Positions 24,975-33,943 of a stretch of 64,000 nt of DNA are shown here, one piece after another (position 1 is the first letter of the stretch; the number at the start of each line of letters is the position of its first letter). Under the pieces are notes generated by a model. That model made no database searches. It was not told where the DNA came from and saw only the letters and a list, made by a program, of their open reading frames with translations. Source of the stretch: an uncultured Parabacteroides sp. (GTDB taxonomy: Bacteria > Bacteroidota > Bacteroidia > Bacteroidales > Tannerellaceae); the NCBI GenBank assembly GCA_944325355.1, contig CALUZS010000003.1:155942-219941 (forward strand). The letters run 5' to 3'. The position numbers and the translations under genes are program-made.

Positions 24975-26996
24975 ATGAAAAGATTTTTAACTTATTTGTT
25001 CGTTTTAGGGGCTTCAGCGGTGGTGGTCTCGTCTGCCAATGGAGAGAATTATCAGAACAACCGTTATCCTTTGTATGCTAAACCTTATATGGAACTGCCT
25101 TTAGGGAGCATTAAAGCAAAAGGATGGCTTTTGGAAATGTTGGAACGGCAACGTAGCGGAGCTACCGGCTGTATGGATAAGCTTTATCCGGAAGTCATGG
25201 GGAACCGGAACGGTTGGTTAGGGGGCGATGGCGATCAATGGGAACGTGGCCCGTATTGGATTGACGGATTGCTTCCGCTTGCCTACATTCTGGATGATAA
25301 GAATTTGCAGGAAAAAGCCCAGGCTTGGGTTGAATGGGCTTTAGAGAGCCAACGGGAAGATGGTTTTTTCGGACCGGCGAAAGATTATCCTCCGGAAGAT
25401 GGTTTGCAACGGGATAACTCTTCGGACTGGTGGCCGAGAATGGTTGTGCTGAAAATTTTGCAACAGTATTATTCGGCAACCGGTGATGAGCGGGTTATTG
25501 ATTTCTTGGTTCGGTATTTCCGCTACCAACTTGCTACTTTGCCGTCTCAGCCATTGGGCAAATGGACTTTTTGGGCTGAATATCGTGTTTGTGATAACTT
25601 GCAGGTGGTATATTGGCTTTATAACATCACGGGCGAGCCTTTCTTGTTGGAGCTCTCGGAGATATTGCATAAACAGGGGCATGATTTTGTAAATATGTTT
25701 CTGAATACGGATGCGATGAAACAAAACCGGTCAATCCACTGCGTGAATCTTGCTCAAGGAATAAAAGAACCGGTTATCTATTATCAGCAGCATCCCGAAC
25801 AGAAATATTTGGATGCTGTGGCGAAAGGTCTGGAAGATATTCGTATCTATCACGGGCAACCGCAAGGTATGTATGGTGGTGATGAAGGTTTGCATGGAAA
25901 CTCTCCGACACAAGGTTCCGAGTTATGTTCTGCGGTAGAATTTATGCTTTCCCTTGAAGAAATGTTGGAGATTACAGGAAATGTCTCCTTTGCCGGGCAT
26001 TTGGAACGGATTGCGTTTAATGCCCTTCCTACACAAATTACGGATGATTTTATGGGGAAGCAGTATTTCCAACAGCCTAATCAGGTGAAAATAACCCGTC
26101 ATACCCGTAACTTCTACGAAGAAGGCTCGCATGGGGGAACTGATATTGTTTATGGAACATTGACCGGTTACCCTTGCTGTGTCTCAAATATGCACCAAGG
26201 TTGGCCGAAGTTTGTGCAGAATCTCTGGTATGCGACGGCAGACGATGGCATTGCGGCTTTGGTTTATTCTCCTTCCGAGGTTACAGCCAAAGTTGGGAAT
26301 GGTTGCACGGTACGAATAACGGAGGATACGTATTATCCGATGGACCAGCAAATCAAATTTACGGTCTCTATACTTGATAAGGGTGTGGATGGCATAGCAT
26401 TCCCGTTTCATTTGAGAATCCCGGAGTGGAGCCGTGATGCAGCGGTCAAAATAAACGGGGAAAAGGTGCGCGTCGAGGTGAAAGATGGAATTGTTGTGCT
26501 GAACCGTATTTGGAAGAACGGGGATATCGTAGAGTTGGACTTCCCGATGGAAGTTGCTGTTAGCCGTTGGTATGATGGTGCGGTAGCCGTGGAACGCGGT
26601 CCGTTGGTCTATGGATTATATATGGAAGAGCTTTGGACAAAACGGAATTTCGGGAAAGAGGAGATAAAGCGTTATGGCGAATCATATTATGAGGTGACTT
26701 CTGATACGAAATGGAACTATGGTATTCCTGTTTCAGTGGCAGATAATATAAAAGATGCGGCAAAGGTGGAGATAGATCCGGTGAAGGTGAAAAACACGTA
26801 TCCGTGGAATTTGAAGAATGCACCTATCCGGATAAAGTTGAAGGCGAAAGAGATTCCTAATTGGACTTTGTATAATGAGACAGCGGGTCCGATTCCTTTT
26901 TCCGTATATCCTGTCAATACGCCGGAAACTGAAATAACATTAATTCCTTATGGCTGTACGACGCTGCGAATCAGTGAATTTCCGTTGACTTGGTAG
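24975..26996 (+). CDS. GH127-type beta-L-arabinofuranosidase (DUF1680), secreted
   Basis: 673 residues with a signal peptide ('LGASAVVVSSANGENYQ'). The domain is Glyco_hydro_127 (formerly DUF1680): an alpha/alpha-barrel with 'GDGDQWERGPYWIDGLLPLAY' and a C-terminal beta-sandwich. Zinc/catalytic candidates are visible: 'GSELCSAVEFM' (Glu and Cys) and the vicinal Cys pair in 'GYPCCVSNM'. In the Bifidobacterium enzyme HypBA1, one Glu and three Cys bind zinc and one Cys is the nucleophile. It probably removes beta-L-arabinofuranose from plant glycans in the periplasm. No SusC/SusD pair, other glycosidase or sensor is adjacent, so it is not in a standard polysaccharide utilisation locus. Confidence 0.88.
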   Translation: MKRFLTYLFVLGASAVVVSSANGENYQNNRYPLYAKPYMELPLGSIKAKGWLLEMLERQRSGATGCMDKLYPEVMGNRNGWLGGDGDQWERGPYWIDGLLPLAYILDDKNLQEKAQAWVEWALESQREDGFFGPAKDYPPEDGLQRDNSSDWWPRMVVLKILQQYYSATGDERVIDFLVRYFRYQLATLPSQPLGKWTFWAEYRVCDNLQVVYWLYNITGEPFLLELSEILHKQGHDFVNMFLNTDAMKQNRSIHCVNLAQGIKEPVIYYQQHPEQKYLDAVAKGLEDIRIYHGQPQGMYGGDEGLHGNSPTQGSELCSAVEFMLSLEEMLEITGNVSFAGHLERIAFNALPTQITDDFMGKQYFQQPNQVKITRHTRNFYEEGSHGGTDIVYGTLTGYPCCVSNMHQGWPKFVQNLWYATADDGIAALVYSPSEVTAKVGNGCTVRITEDTYYPMDQQIKFTVSILDKGVDGIAFPFHLRIPEWSRDAAVKINGEKVRVEVKDGIVVLNRIWKNGDIVELDFPMEVAVSRWYDGAVAVERGPLVYGLYMEELWTKRNFGKEEIKRYGESYYEVTSDTKWNYGIPVSVADNIKDAAKVEIDPVKVKNTYPWNLKNAPIRIKLKAKEIPNWTLYNETAGPIPFSVYPVNTPETEITLIPYGCTTLRISEFPLTW

Positions 26997-27053
26997 GAAG
27001 ATTTTGCTCTGAAAAGAGTATCTCATCAAAGGATAATAGCAGGCTTGTATTTC

Positions 27054-27095
27054 AAACGGCGGTCATTCGTTTTTGCGAATGACTGCCGTTTTTAT
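27054..27095 (+). terminator. terminator after the GH127 gene
   Basis: 16-bp stem AAACGGCGGTCATTCG / CGAATGACTGCCGTTT with one G-T pair and a TTTTTG loop, followed by T residues on the plus strand. It is 57 bases after the GH127 stop. Confidence 0.85.
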
Positions 27096-27157
27096 AATAA
27101 AGAATAGTCTCGTCCTTTTTTCTCCGACTTATTGTTATCTGATATTCCCGACTTGTA

Positions 27158-27370
27158 TTAATAATACGTCTCATGGAAGATGCCGAAGAAGGCAATCCCA
27201 TTTCGTTGGTAGAAAGTAATTTTATCTTCCCTTGCCATCCATCCTATGGCATAAGCCAATTCGACAGGAGACAATTTTGTCTGTTTCAACAGCTCTTCCC
27301 AAGACAAGGTGTTGTTATGCAACGTTTGCCAAACGATACCTGCGTTCTTGCCAATTATTTTCTTATTCAT
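27158..27370 (-). CDS. small winged-helix protein (DUF2582-like)
   Basis: 70 residues. 'GIVWQTLHNNTLSWEELLKQ' followed by 'SPVELAYAIGWMAREDKI' is the Bacteroidetes winged helix-turn-helix domain PF10771. It probably binds DNA, but its targets are unknown. It starts 4 bases after the upstream AraC-type gene stop, whose own N-terminus is a related domain. It is the last gene of the efflux operon. Confidence 0.8.
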   Translation of the reverse strand: MNKKIIGKNAGIVWQTLHNNTLSWEELLKQTKLSPVELAYAIGWMAREDKITFYQRNGIAFFGIFHETYY

Positions 27371-27374
27371 AATT

Positions 27375-27914
27375 CTAATTGTTAGGATTATTTATGTTCA
27401 TTTTTGCGGAATGTTTTGTGCGATATGACGATGGAGAGTATCCGGTGTCTGCTTTGAAATATTTTCCGAAAAAGGAAAGGTTTGAAAAATTGAGACCGTA
27501 GGCTATTTCTTTTATCGAAGCTTGTGTACAGCAGAGCCGGTATTTGATTTCGTCAATCATCTTTTCTTTAATGTATTCTGTCGGCGTTTTTCCACTGACT
27601 TGCTTTACAATTGTCGATAAGTACTTTGGCGATATGCACATCTGGGATGCGTAGAAATTTATGCTTCTTTCCTTATCGAGATGAGTGGAAACCAAGTCCA
27701 TGAAGCATGTGAACAGGTATTCATAGCGAGACAGATGGGTATAGTGTTTTTCCGCATTGATGCTAACCGACAATGTAATCTTTCCGTCAGCGGCCAACCT
27801 GCCGACTGTCGTGAACAATTCGCTGAAATTCCAATCGGTTTTTTCTTTTAAATCGTCCAGGGAAAATATGTGTTTTTCTTTGAGTATATCCCAAATGATG
27901 TTTTCTTTATTCAT
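27375..27914 (-). CDS. AraC-family regulator with N-terminal winged helix
   Basis: 179 residues with two DNA-binding modules and no obvious effector domain. Residues 1-60 ('IIWDILKEKHIFSLDDLKEK', 'LFTTVGRLAADGKITLS') resemble the 70-residue winged-helix protein encoded next door. Residues 75-170 are an AraC helix-turn-helix pair ('INFYASQMCISPKYLSTIVKQ', 'IKEIAYGLNFSNLSFFGKYFK'). It lies 30 bases after the MFS pump gene and is probably in the same operon, so it is a candidate autoregulator of the pump. Whether it activates or represses cannot be told. Confidence 0.85.
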   Translation of the reverse strand: MNKENIIWDILKEKHIFSLDDLKEKTDWNFSELFTTVGRLAADGKITLSVSINAEKHYTHLSRYEYLFTCFMDLVSTHLDKERSINFYASQMCISPKYLSTIVKQVSGKTPTEYIKEKMIDEIKYRLCCTQASIKEIAYGLNFSNLSFFGKYFKADTGYSPSSYRTKHSAKMNINNPNN

Positions 27915-27944
27915 AACTAATTCCTCCTGTTTTTTGATTATTAT

Positions 27945-29489
27945 TTAACTTTTCAGGCTCCATTTGTTCGGACAAGCCAGAACTAATGTTGCGCAAATGC
28001 CGCTGAACCAGATGATGTCTCCTGTTGTCTCTTTCATGCCGACCAGTGCTGCGCTTCCGTTTACTTTGGCGGCATCGGATAGGTCGGGTGTATCTTGCGC
28101 GAAACGAGTGATATAATATTGTTGACGTTCCTGCATTAAGGTGGAATATATGGACATGCTGGCTGCCGGGGCAAGTACATTGCGGACGGCAATCATCAAG
28201 AACAGCCAACTTGGTAGCATCCATGCCGGTAGCCGGTTCATGCCGTATGCACAAACAACGGCATAGGGCATGAACATTCCGGCATAGTTGATGACGGACG
28301 GGAGTATCATATTGTCGTACAACCCTTGTGGCTGATATTGGAAGTAGAGATAAATGTTAGAAAAACACATCAATAATAGTCCCGTCCCGAAAATATATTT
28401 ATAACGAACTTTCCGAAGTATCATGATAACTCCCAGCAGGCAGCCTGATACACATCCCAGAATGTTCCAAAGCGATAGGGCAGCTCCGTGCAGGTTGCTT
28501 GCAGAAGACGCCATCTTAATGTAGGATACCATGAGTGTGTTTCCGTAATTTGCCAGGACTGTTATGAGGAACAGAGCGATGCCTATCCATACATTGCGGC
28601 GAAGGAATACATGTAAATCCAGGTATGTGTTGCCTTTTTTGCATATTTCCAAGCAAATAAACATCCCAAGCGAAACCAGTGCCACAATTGTCCCTATGCA
28701 GATTTTCGGAGAAGAGAACCAATCGAGCGTTTTTCCGTAGATGAGTACATGGCAGGTAGCGCAAAGGAAACAGGCCATCAGCAAGACTTCTCCTGTCATT
28801 TGCCATGGAATCTTATAATGTTCATCGTTCCGTTTGACCGGAGCCATGGTTATCCACACAAAAAGCAGGAAGCATCCAAGGATGATATTCACCAGCGTGT
28901 AACTATAGTTCCATTGGTATTCATACGCAATCCATCCAACCATGTAGTTGCTCAATTGGATAAGTACCATAATGAGGAGGTACAACCCCGACATGAGCAG
29001 TGCGCGTTGGTGGTCCATGGCATATTGGTCTTTCGGATCAGGCATTTCCTTTGCCGTGAACATCGCTAATGTGTCCAGCCCCACAGCGTACGGAGCCAGC
29101 ACAAAAGTGGTGTTCAGTACTAACATGACCCGTACAAATCCTAAAACGATACATAAGGCGCATTGTCCTGTAACCGATTCGGTGTGGGCGAGAAGCGTGT
29201 TTATCAGTATAAGCAGGAGAATCCCACAAATATAGATTTTTCTTACGTTACGTGTTTGGAGGTAGCGCACCATGAAAGGAAAGAACAGTGACATTCCTAA
29301 GAATGAACAAGAACTAATCAATTGATAATCCTCCATCCAAAGGCCGGTAGTTCCCACCATTTCTGCAACATTTGTCAGATAAGCTCCTCCGGCGAACATC
29401 CAAGGAATAAACATTAATATAAGTAATGTTATTCCTAACGGCTTGGGCATCCAATGGAAGAACGGATAGTTATTTTCTCCTTTTTCCAT
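27945..29489 (-). CDS. MFS multidrug efflux transporter (EmrB-like)
   Basis: 514 residues, about 14 membrane helices, the DHA2 (14-TM) class of major facilitators. The sequence starts with 'MPKPLGITLLILMFIPWMFAG' and contains 'FLGMSLFFPFMVRYL' in the second helix region. Together with the HlyD-type adaptor (4-base gap) and TolC-type channel upstream it should form an EmrAB-TolC-like tripartite pump for hydrophobic toxic compounds. Its substrate is unknown. Upstream genes of the operon are the adaptor and channel; downstream are the two regulator genes. Confidence 0.88.
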   Translation of the reverse strand: MEKGENNYPFFHWMPKPLGITLLILMFIPWMFAGGAYLTNVAEMVGTTGLWMEDYQLISSCSFLGMSLFFPFMVRYLQTRNVRKIYICGILLLILINTLLAHTESVTGQCALCIVLGFVRVMLVLNTTFVLAPYAVGLDTLAMFTAKEMPDPKDQYAMDHQRALLMSGLYLLIMVLIQLSNYMVGWIAYEYQWNYSYTLVNIILGCFLLFVWITMAPVKRNDEHYKIPWQMTGEVLLMACFLCATCHVLIYGKTLDWFSSPKICIGTIVALVSLGMFICLEICKKGNTYLDLHVFLRRNVWIGIALFLITVLANYGNTLMVSYIKMASSASNLHGAALSLWNILGCVSGCLLGVIMILRKVRYKYIFGTGLLLMCFSNIYLYFQYQPQGLYDNMILPSVINYAGMFMPYAVVCAYGMNRLPAWMLPSWLFLMIAVRNVLAPAASMSIYSTLMQERQQYYITRFAQDTPDLSDAAKVNGSAALVGMKETTGDIIWFSGICATLVLACPNKWSLKS

Positions 29490-29493
29490 AGCG

Positions 29494-30519
29494 TTATTCT
29501 TTTAGTTTCACGATGCACATCATTCCTGCAGCTAAATGTTCGTTGTCTTCGTCCGAAAGTTTTGAGAAGTCAATCCTTACAGGAATTCGTTGTTGGATTT
29601 TTACGAAATTGCCTGCGGAATTGTCGGTTGGGATGGCGGAATATTTCGCACCAGTTGCTGCACTTATGGCAGATACGGTCCCGGTGAACGTTTTTCCATT
29701 TAACGCATCGACCGTTATTTCTACGGCATCGCCTACGGAAATTTTCTCAATCTGTCGTTCTTTGTAATTGGCTACAACCCATTTTGCGCCGTCGGGTATC
29801 AGTGTAGTGATAGGATGCCCTGCTGTTATCAGCTGCCCTTCTTCAATATTTCTTCGTCCGAGAGTTCCATTACAAGGTGCGGTTATCACTGTGTAAGAGA
29901 GGTTAAGCTGAGCCATGTCTACTGCTGCTTGTGCTCGTAATAACGCAGCTTCGGCATTTCCTTTGCGCTGGTTCGCTCCTTGGGCATTGGATAACGCCGC
30001 ATATTGTTGGCGGCGAAGCATTTCTATCCGTGCTTTTGTCATGTTGAGCTCTGTTTTATATTGCTCAACTATGACGGGAGTGGTAGCCTTTTTTTTCAGT
30101 AGCTTGAGATGGCGGGCATAATCTTTTTCCAGTTTTTCCATTCGGAATGTGGCTTCGGCTATTGAAGAGCGGTAGGCTTCTGCCGTACTTTTTGCTGTGG
30201 CAGCGTTAGAATTTGTTACATTGTTGCCGCTGCGTGCGTCAAGTAATGCCGCTTCTGCCTGAGCCAGTGCAATCCGGAACTCTTTATCGTCAATGATTAG
30301 AAGTGTGTCTCCTTTCCGGACGTGCTGATGTTCCCTGAATCTTACTTCTTTGATATAACCGCTTACTCTTACGTTGAGGGGCGACATATACTGTTCTACT
30401 TGGGCGTCGTCAGTTGCCACCCGTCTGTCATAGTCCACAAAGCGGTAGATGGCAAATGCAATGCCTGCGGCTATGATTAATGCGCCCGATACTCCTGCTG
30501 TCATTCTCTTATTATTCAT
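29494..30519 (-). CDS. HlyD/EmrA-family membrane-fusion (adaptor) protein
   Basis: 341 residues: a membrane anchor helix (about 8-28, 'SGALIIAAGIAFAIYRFV'), a lipoyl-like half-motif, a long coiled-coil hairpin ('EATFRMEKLEKDYARHLKLL'), the second lipoyl half with 'TVITAPCNGTLGRRNIEEGQL' and a beta-barrel. This is the adaptor of EmrAB-type pumps, joining the inner-membrane transporter and the TolC channel. It lies between tolC (13-base gap) and the MFS gene (4-base gap). Confidence 0.92.
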   Translation of the reverse strand: MNNKRMTAGVSGALIIAAGIAFAIYRFVDYDRRVATDDAQVEQYMSPLNVRVSGYIKEVRFREHQHVRKGDTLLIIDDKEFRIALAQAEAALLDARSGNNVTNSNAATAKSTAEAYRSSIAEATFRMEKLEKDYARHLKLLKKKATTPVIVEQYKTELNMTKARIEMLRRQQYAALSNAQGANQRKGNAEAALLRAQAAVDMAQLNLSYTVITAPCNGTLGRRNIEEGQLITAGHPITTLIPDGAKWVVANYKERQIEKISVGDAVEITVDALNGKTFTGTVSAISAATGAKYSAIPTDNSAGNFVKIQQRIPVRIDFSKLSDEDNEHLAAGMMCIVKLKE

Positions 30520-30532
30520 ATCCTTATGTGTT

Positions 30533-31864
30533 TTATTTATAAAGTTTATCCAAATCTCCTGATAATTTCATTGCTCTCAGTTCGGCAGACTTGTAGTCGT
30601 ACATAGCTTGTATACACTGCGTCTGGGAAGTACGGAGTGCCATTTCGTCTTGCAGAAGTTCGGTCATGGATGCAAGACCTTCGGCATAACGGTCGGTAGC
30701 CTGCCGGTAGATGTCATCAGCTTGTTGGCGGGCTGTCTGCTGCGTGCGGAAAGCCTTTAAGTTGTATGCCAAGAGTGCTTTGACATCGGCGTATTCTTTG
30801 TTTAGCTGATTGATTGTCTGCGTATGTTTCCATTCCACTTGTTCCAAAGATAGTTTTGCTTGTCTGATTTTGAGTTTCTTGTTGTTGCCATCGAAAATGG
30901 GAATCTTTATGGATAGCCCTAAGAATGTATTGCCAAACCAATTTTGGGTGGCATCGTTTGTATGGAAGAAATGTCCGAATTTTTCCTGATAGCCTACTGC
31001 TCCGACTTGTCCTTGTATGGCGATGGTGGGCAGGTACGCTCTTTTTATTGACGTTATTCTTCGGGAAATAAGTTCTTTTTGTTGTTCCATCAATCTGATT
31101 TCTGGCAGATTCGTGTAGAGCGGATCTTGATAAGATGGTTCCAATTCTTTAGGCATTGGTGCAAATTCCAGTTCGCGTTCGGTATTCAGCAAATATTTCA
31201 TCAGGTTCTTTTGTTGAACCAATGCGGCAGAATAAGCATTTTTTAGCGTTTCGAGCTGCTTACGGTTCATCTCCGAGCGTGTGTAATCAGTTTCAAGTGT
31301 CGTGCCTTCTTCGTATCTTGCTTTGGCAATGTCAACTAATTCGTTCATCCGTTGGAGATTCTCGTTTGTCAGGTTTAGCTGTTCTTGCGTAGCCTGTGCC
31401 AGGTAATAGACATTGGCAATCTGAACAATCAAATCCTCTTGCTTCTTTTCATAGCTTGTTTGTTTTATTTCAGAAGACATTTTTGCAATCTCCGTTCCGG
31501 CTTTGATGGTTAAGTCTAAAAGAGGAATATTCACTTGAATAGTTGCCGCTGCCGTGTAGCGCATGGTCCGGATTGCTTGCCAAGTGGGGTCATCAGGCAA
31601 ATCGTCGCCCAGCAACGTACCGGAGGTCACAGACGCCGGACGGTCAATATATCCGGATACTTGGAATACACCGGCAACAGTGGGTATCCTACGCGATTTC
31701 TCTCCTTTTACAGCCACTTCGGCAGTTTTTGTGTCAATCTCCGATGTGTGCAAGTCCGGATTGTTCCGTAGTCCTTCTTCTATACAATCCTCCAGACTTA
31801 TGACTTCCTGTGCTTTGATTGAGCAGGCAAGGAAGAGTGAAAAAATTATCATTGCTATTCTCAT
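30533..31864 (-). CDS. TolC-family outer-membrane efflux channel
   Basis: 443 residues from ATG 31864 with a signal peptide ('IFSLFLACSIKAQE'). A longer frame reaching 31990 has no family support. Two TolC/OEP repeats of long helices and strands are visible: 'VISLEDCIEEGLRNNPDL', 'ARYEEGTTLETDY', 'GLSIKIPIFDGNNKKLKIRQ' and 'DRYAEGLASMTELLQDE'. It forms the outer-membrane exit duct of the tripartite pump. It is the first gene of the efflux operon; a TACATTTG -7 box lies at 31894-31901. Confidence 0.93.
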   Translation of the reverse strand: MRIAMIIFSLFLACSIKAQEVISLEDCIEEGLRNNPDLHTSEIDTKTAEVAVKGEKSRRIPTVAGVFQVSGYIDRPASVTSGTLLGDDLPDDPTWQAIRTMRYTAAATIQVNIPLLDLTIKAGTEIAKMSSEIKQTSYEKKQEDLIVQIANVYYLAQATQEQLNLTNENLQRMNELVDIAKARYEEGTTLETDYTRSEMNRKQLETLKNAYSAALVQQKNLMKYLLNTERELEFAPMPKELEPSYQDPLYTNLPEIRLMEQQKELISRRITSIKRAYLPTIAIQGQVGAVGYQEKFGHFFHTNDATQNWFGNTFLGLSIKIPIFDGNNKKLKIRQAKLSLEQVEWKHTQTINQLNKEYADVKALLAYNLKAFRTQQTARQQADDIYRQATDRYAEGLASMTELLQDEMALRTSQTQCIQAMYDYKSAELRAMKLSGDLDKLYK

Positions 31865-32183
31865 AATCGATAATGTATTTGGTTTTTCATTTGCAAATGT
31901 AGGCTTCGCATTGTATCTCTTTGTGTGGAGAAAACGATGAATATTGTGCAATTTTGGATGATTTTTCGGCGGAAATTTAGGAATACCCAACTTTTTTTAG
32001 TTAAAAACGTTCTATAATCTTTACTGATTGCTGCTTGTTGTTGTAGCGTTTTCAGTGATTGTTTTTCAGAGATGATGGAACTTGTGAAATAGCTCAATGA
32101 CCAGTTTTATGGGAGATAGGATGAAAGAGAGGTGTGTTTATTTGCAAATCCTCTCTTTTTTTGTTCCTTTGTTTTATCTAAAA
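31865..32183. other. divergent intergenic region, tolC operon / araC
   Basis: About 320 bases separate the efflux operon (-) from an AraC-type gene (+). Seen: a minus-strand -7 box TACATTTG at 31894-31901 with the palindrome CATTTGCAAATG overlapping it, and an A/T-rich segment around 31990-32010. No small gene with convincing codon structure was found. This is the natural place for binding sites of the adjacent regulators. Confidence 0.55.
31894..31901 (-). promoter_or_regulatory. -7 box of the efflux operon
   Basis: TACATTTG on the minus strand, 30 bases before tolC, inside a CATTTGCAAATG palindrome. No TTTG -33 element is seen at 19-21 bases, as expected for an activator-dependent promoter. 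Confidence 0.55.
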
Positions 32184-33041
32184 ATGATAGGCATGGAACC
32201 TTTTATTTGCAAAAGTCTTGATATATCTGATATCCGTCTGAACAATGGTAATATTGTGCGTCCTGACGGGTTCGGGGTTTTATTGTTTACAAAAGGGAGA
32301 GGTTCGGTGATTTGCAACAACGCTACTTATGATTTGCAGGAACATATTTTATTTGTGTTCACGCCCTTTTCTACATTTTATTTGAAAGAGGAGATGACCG
32401 ATTTGGAAGGCTGGGTGCTGGAAGCTGATGCCCGGACCATTTTGATGTTGTTGGCAGATGTCTCGGTGGAGAAGCGTGTAGCTATGTCACAGCATCCGTG
32501 TGTCAAGATATCAGAACAGAAAGAAAAATTGTTGGAAAACTTGATTCGTATTCTGTGGTCCAAGCAGAAAGAGCATTCCCGTCCTCTTATTGAGAATATC
32601 CAAGAGAAAGAACTTTTTCTGTTAGGGCAAGCGTTATGTTTGGAAATCATTCAGGTTTATTTTGAGAGTATGCAGATATCCGGGCTGCCGGCAAAGAGAG
32701 GAAATATCTTGTTCAACAAATTTGTCAGTTCGGTTTATGTCAATTGCCATACGCAGCGGACGGTAGCTTTTTATGCAAAACAGCTGAATATCTCTGCCGG
32801 ACGTTTTTCAGCCGTGATACGCGAAGTCTCCGGAAAGTCTCCGATGCACTGGATAGAACTTTTCACAATGACGAAAATACGGAGGATGCTCTCTGATTCG
32901 GAAGCGAGTATCAAGGAGATAACCGACAGTATGGCTTTTCCCGACCAATCTACTTTCGGGAGATATTTCAAAGCTCATGAAGGCATATCGCCTTCGGAGT
33001 ACAGGGCTCGGCTAACGGGAAGATTGTCCGGTGCGCAGTAA
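32184..33041 (+). CDS. AraC-family transcriptional regulator
   Basis: 285 residues if started at 32184 (MIGMEPF...); 32193 is equally possible and longer starts are unlikely. The N-terminal ~160 residues look like a cupin-type sensing domain ('GRGSVICNNATYDLQEHILFV'). The C-terminus is the AraC double helix-turn-helix ('FYAKQLNISAGRFSAVIREVSGKSP', 'IKEITDSMAFPDQSTFGRYFKA'). It is divergent from the tolC-emrA-emrB operon, the usual arrangement for a pump regulator; the ligand is unknown. Confidence 0.9.
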   Translation: MIGMEPFICKSLDISDIRLNNGNIVRPDGFGVLLFTKGRGSVICNNATYDLQEHILFVFTPFSTFYLKEEMTDLEGWVLEADARTILMLLADVSVEKRVAMSQHPCVKISEQKEKLLENLIRILWSKQKEHSRPLIENIQEKELFLLGQALCLEIIQVYFESMQISGLPAKRGNILFNKFVSSVYVNCHTQRTVAFYAKQLNISAGRFSAVIREVSGKSPMHWIELFTMTKIRRMLSDSEASIKEITDSMAFPDQSTFGRYFKAHEGISPSEYRARLTGRLSGAQ

Positions 33042-33062
33042 CGGATGGTAATGAGCTGCCGG

Positions 33063-33080
33063 CCTGCAAGATTTTGCAGG
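33063..33080 (+). other. small hairpin after the araC gene
   Basis: CCTGCAA-GATT-TTGCAGG, 22 bases after the araC stop. It lacks a T tract, so its role as a terminator is doubtful. Confidence 0.35.
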
Positions 33081-33154
33081 GAGAATGAAAAGATGCGGAT
33101 TTCTGTGGCGGAATTATCAGCCGGTGTCCAACATCCTTTTCCTCTGATAAAAAA

Positions 33155-33188
33155 TAAAGGTTGCCACTTTGGAGAGCAGCAACCTTTA
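33155..33188 (-). terminator. terminator after rprY
   Basis: 10-bp stem TAAAGGTTGC / GCAACCTTTA with a 14-base loop, 20 bases past the rprY stop. On the minus strand it is followed by a T-rich run (TTTATTTTTT). Confidence 0.8.
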
Positions 33189-33208
33189 TATATATGAACG
33201 TGGATTAA

Positions 33209-33940
33209 TTATAATACTTGGATGCCTTCTTCGCGAGCTTGTTCTTCTCCTGAAGGAGTAATCAGTTTATAACCTTTTCCGTGGATGTTTATAATCTCAA
33301 TTTTCGGATCATCTTTCAGAAGTTTACGAAGTTTTGTGATGTACACATCCATGCTCCGGGCATTGAAATAATTATCATCGACCCAGATTGTTTTTAATGC
33401 ATAATTACGTTCGAGTATCTCATTCGCATGAGCGCAAAGCAAACTCAATAATTCGCATTCTTTTGTAGTAAGTTTTGTGACTTTATCACCAATCGACAAT
33501 GTCTGTTTCTGGGTATCAAAGAAGAAATCTCCTAATTTATAGAAAGGTATATCTTTCATTTTCTTGCCCTTTACGCGGCGTAAAATGGCTTCGATACGCA
33601 GTAAAAGTTCTTCCATGCTGAATGGTTTCGTGAGATAGTCGTCTGCTCCGATTTTAAATCCTTCCAAGATATCCTCTTTCATTGTCTTTGCTGTCAAGAA
33701 AATGATAGGAATATCCGGATTGATTGACCGAATTTCTTGAGCAAGGGTGAATCCATCTTTCTTGGGCATCATAACGTCCAATACGCATAAATCGTACTTG
33801 CTCTTGATAAAACCTTTATAACCGGCATCCCCGTCCGAGAACAAGTCGGTTATATAACCCTTTGCTTGTAAGTACTCTCTTAAAAGCATTCCTAAGTTTT
33901 CGTCATCTTCACAAAAGAAGATCTTCAGCTTTTCTTCCAT
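33209..33940 (-). CDS. rprY: OmpR/PhoB-type response regulator RprY
   Basis: 243 residues. Receiver domain: 'FFCEDDENLGMLLREYL' (acidic pocket), phospho-acceptor Asp in 'DLCVLDVMMPKKDG', Thr/Lys in 'IFLTAKTMKED' and 'GADDYLTKPFSMEEL'. The C-terminal winged helix ('LTTKECELLSLLCAH', 'RSMDVYITKLRKLLK') binds DNA. The gene starts 3 bases after the sensor kinase stop. Length and partner match the RprXY system of Bacteroides, which has been linked to envelope and oxidative stress responses in relatives; the targets here are unknown. Confidence 0.92.
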   Translation of the reverse strand: MEEKLKIFFCEDDENLGMLLREYLQAKGYITDLFSDGDAGYKGFIKSKYDLCVLDVMMPKKDGFTLAQEIRSINPDIPIIFLTAKTMKEDILEGFKIGADDYLTKPFSMEELLLRIEAILRRVKGKKMKDIPFYKLGDFFFDTQKQTLSIGDKVTKLTTKECELLSLLCAHANEILERNYALKTIWVDDNYFNARSMDVYITKLRKLLKDDPKIEIINIHGKGYKLITPSGEEQAREEGIQVL

Positions 33941-33943
33941 AAA

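Noticed and set aside
31535..31940. Overlapping plus-strand frames across tolC
   Set aside because: They are antisense to the TolC coding region and its promoter; composition is not protein-like.
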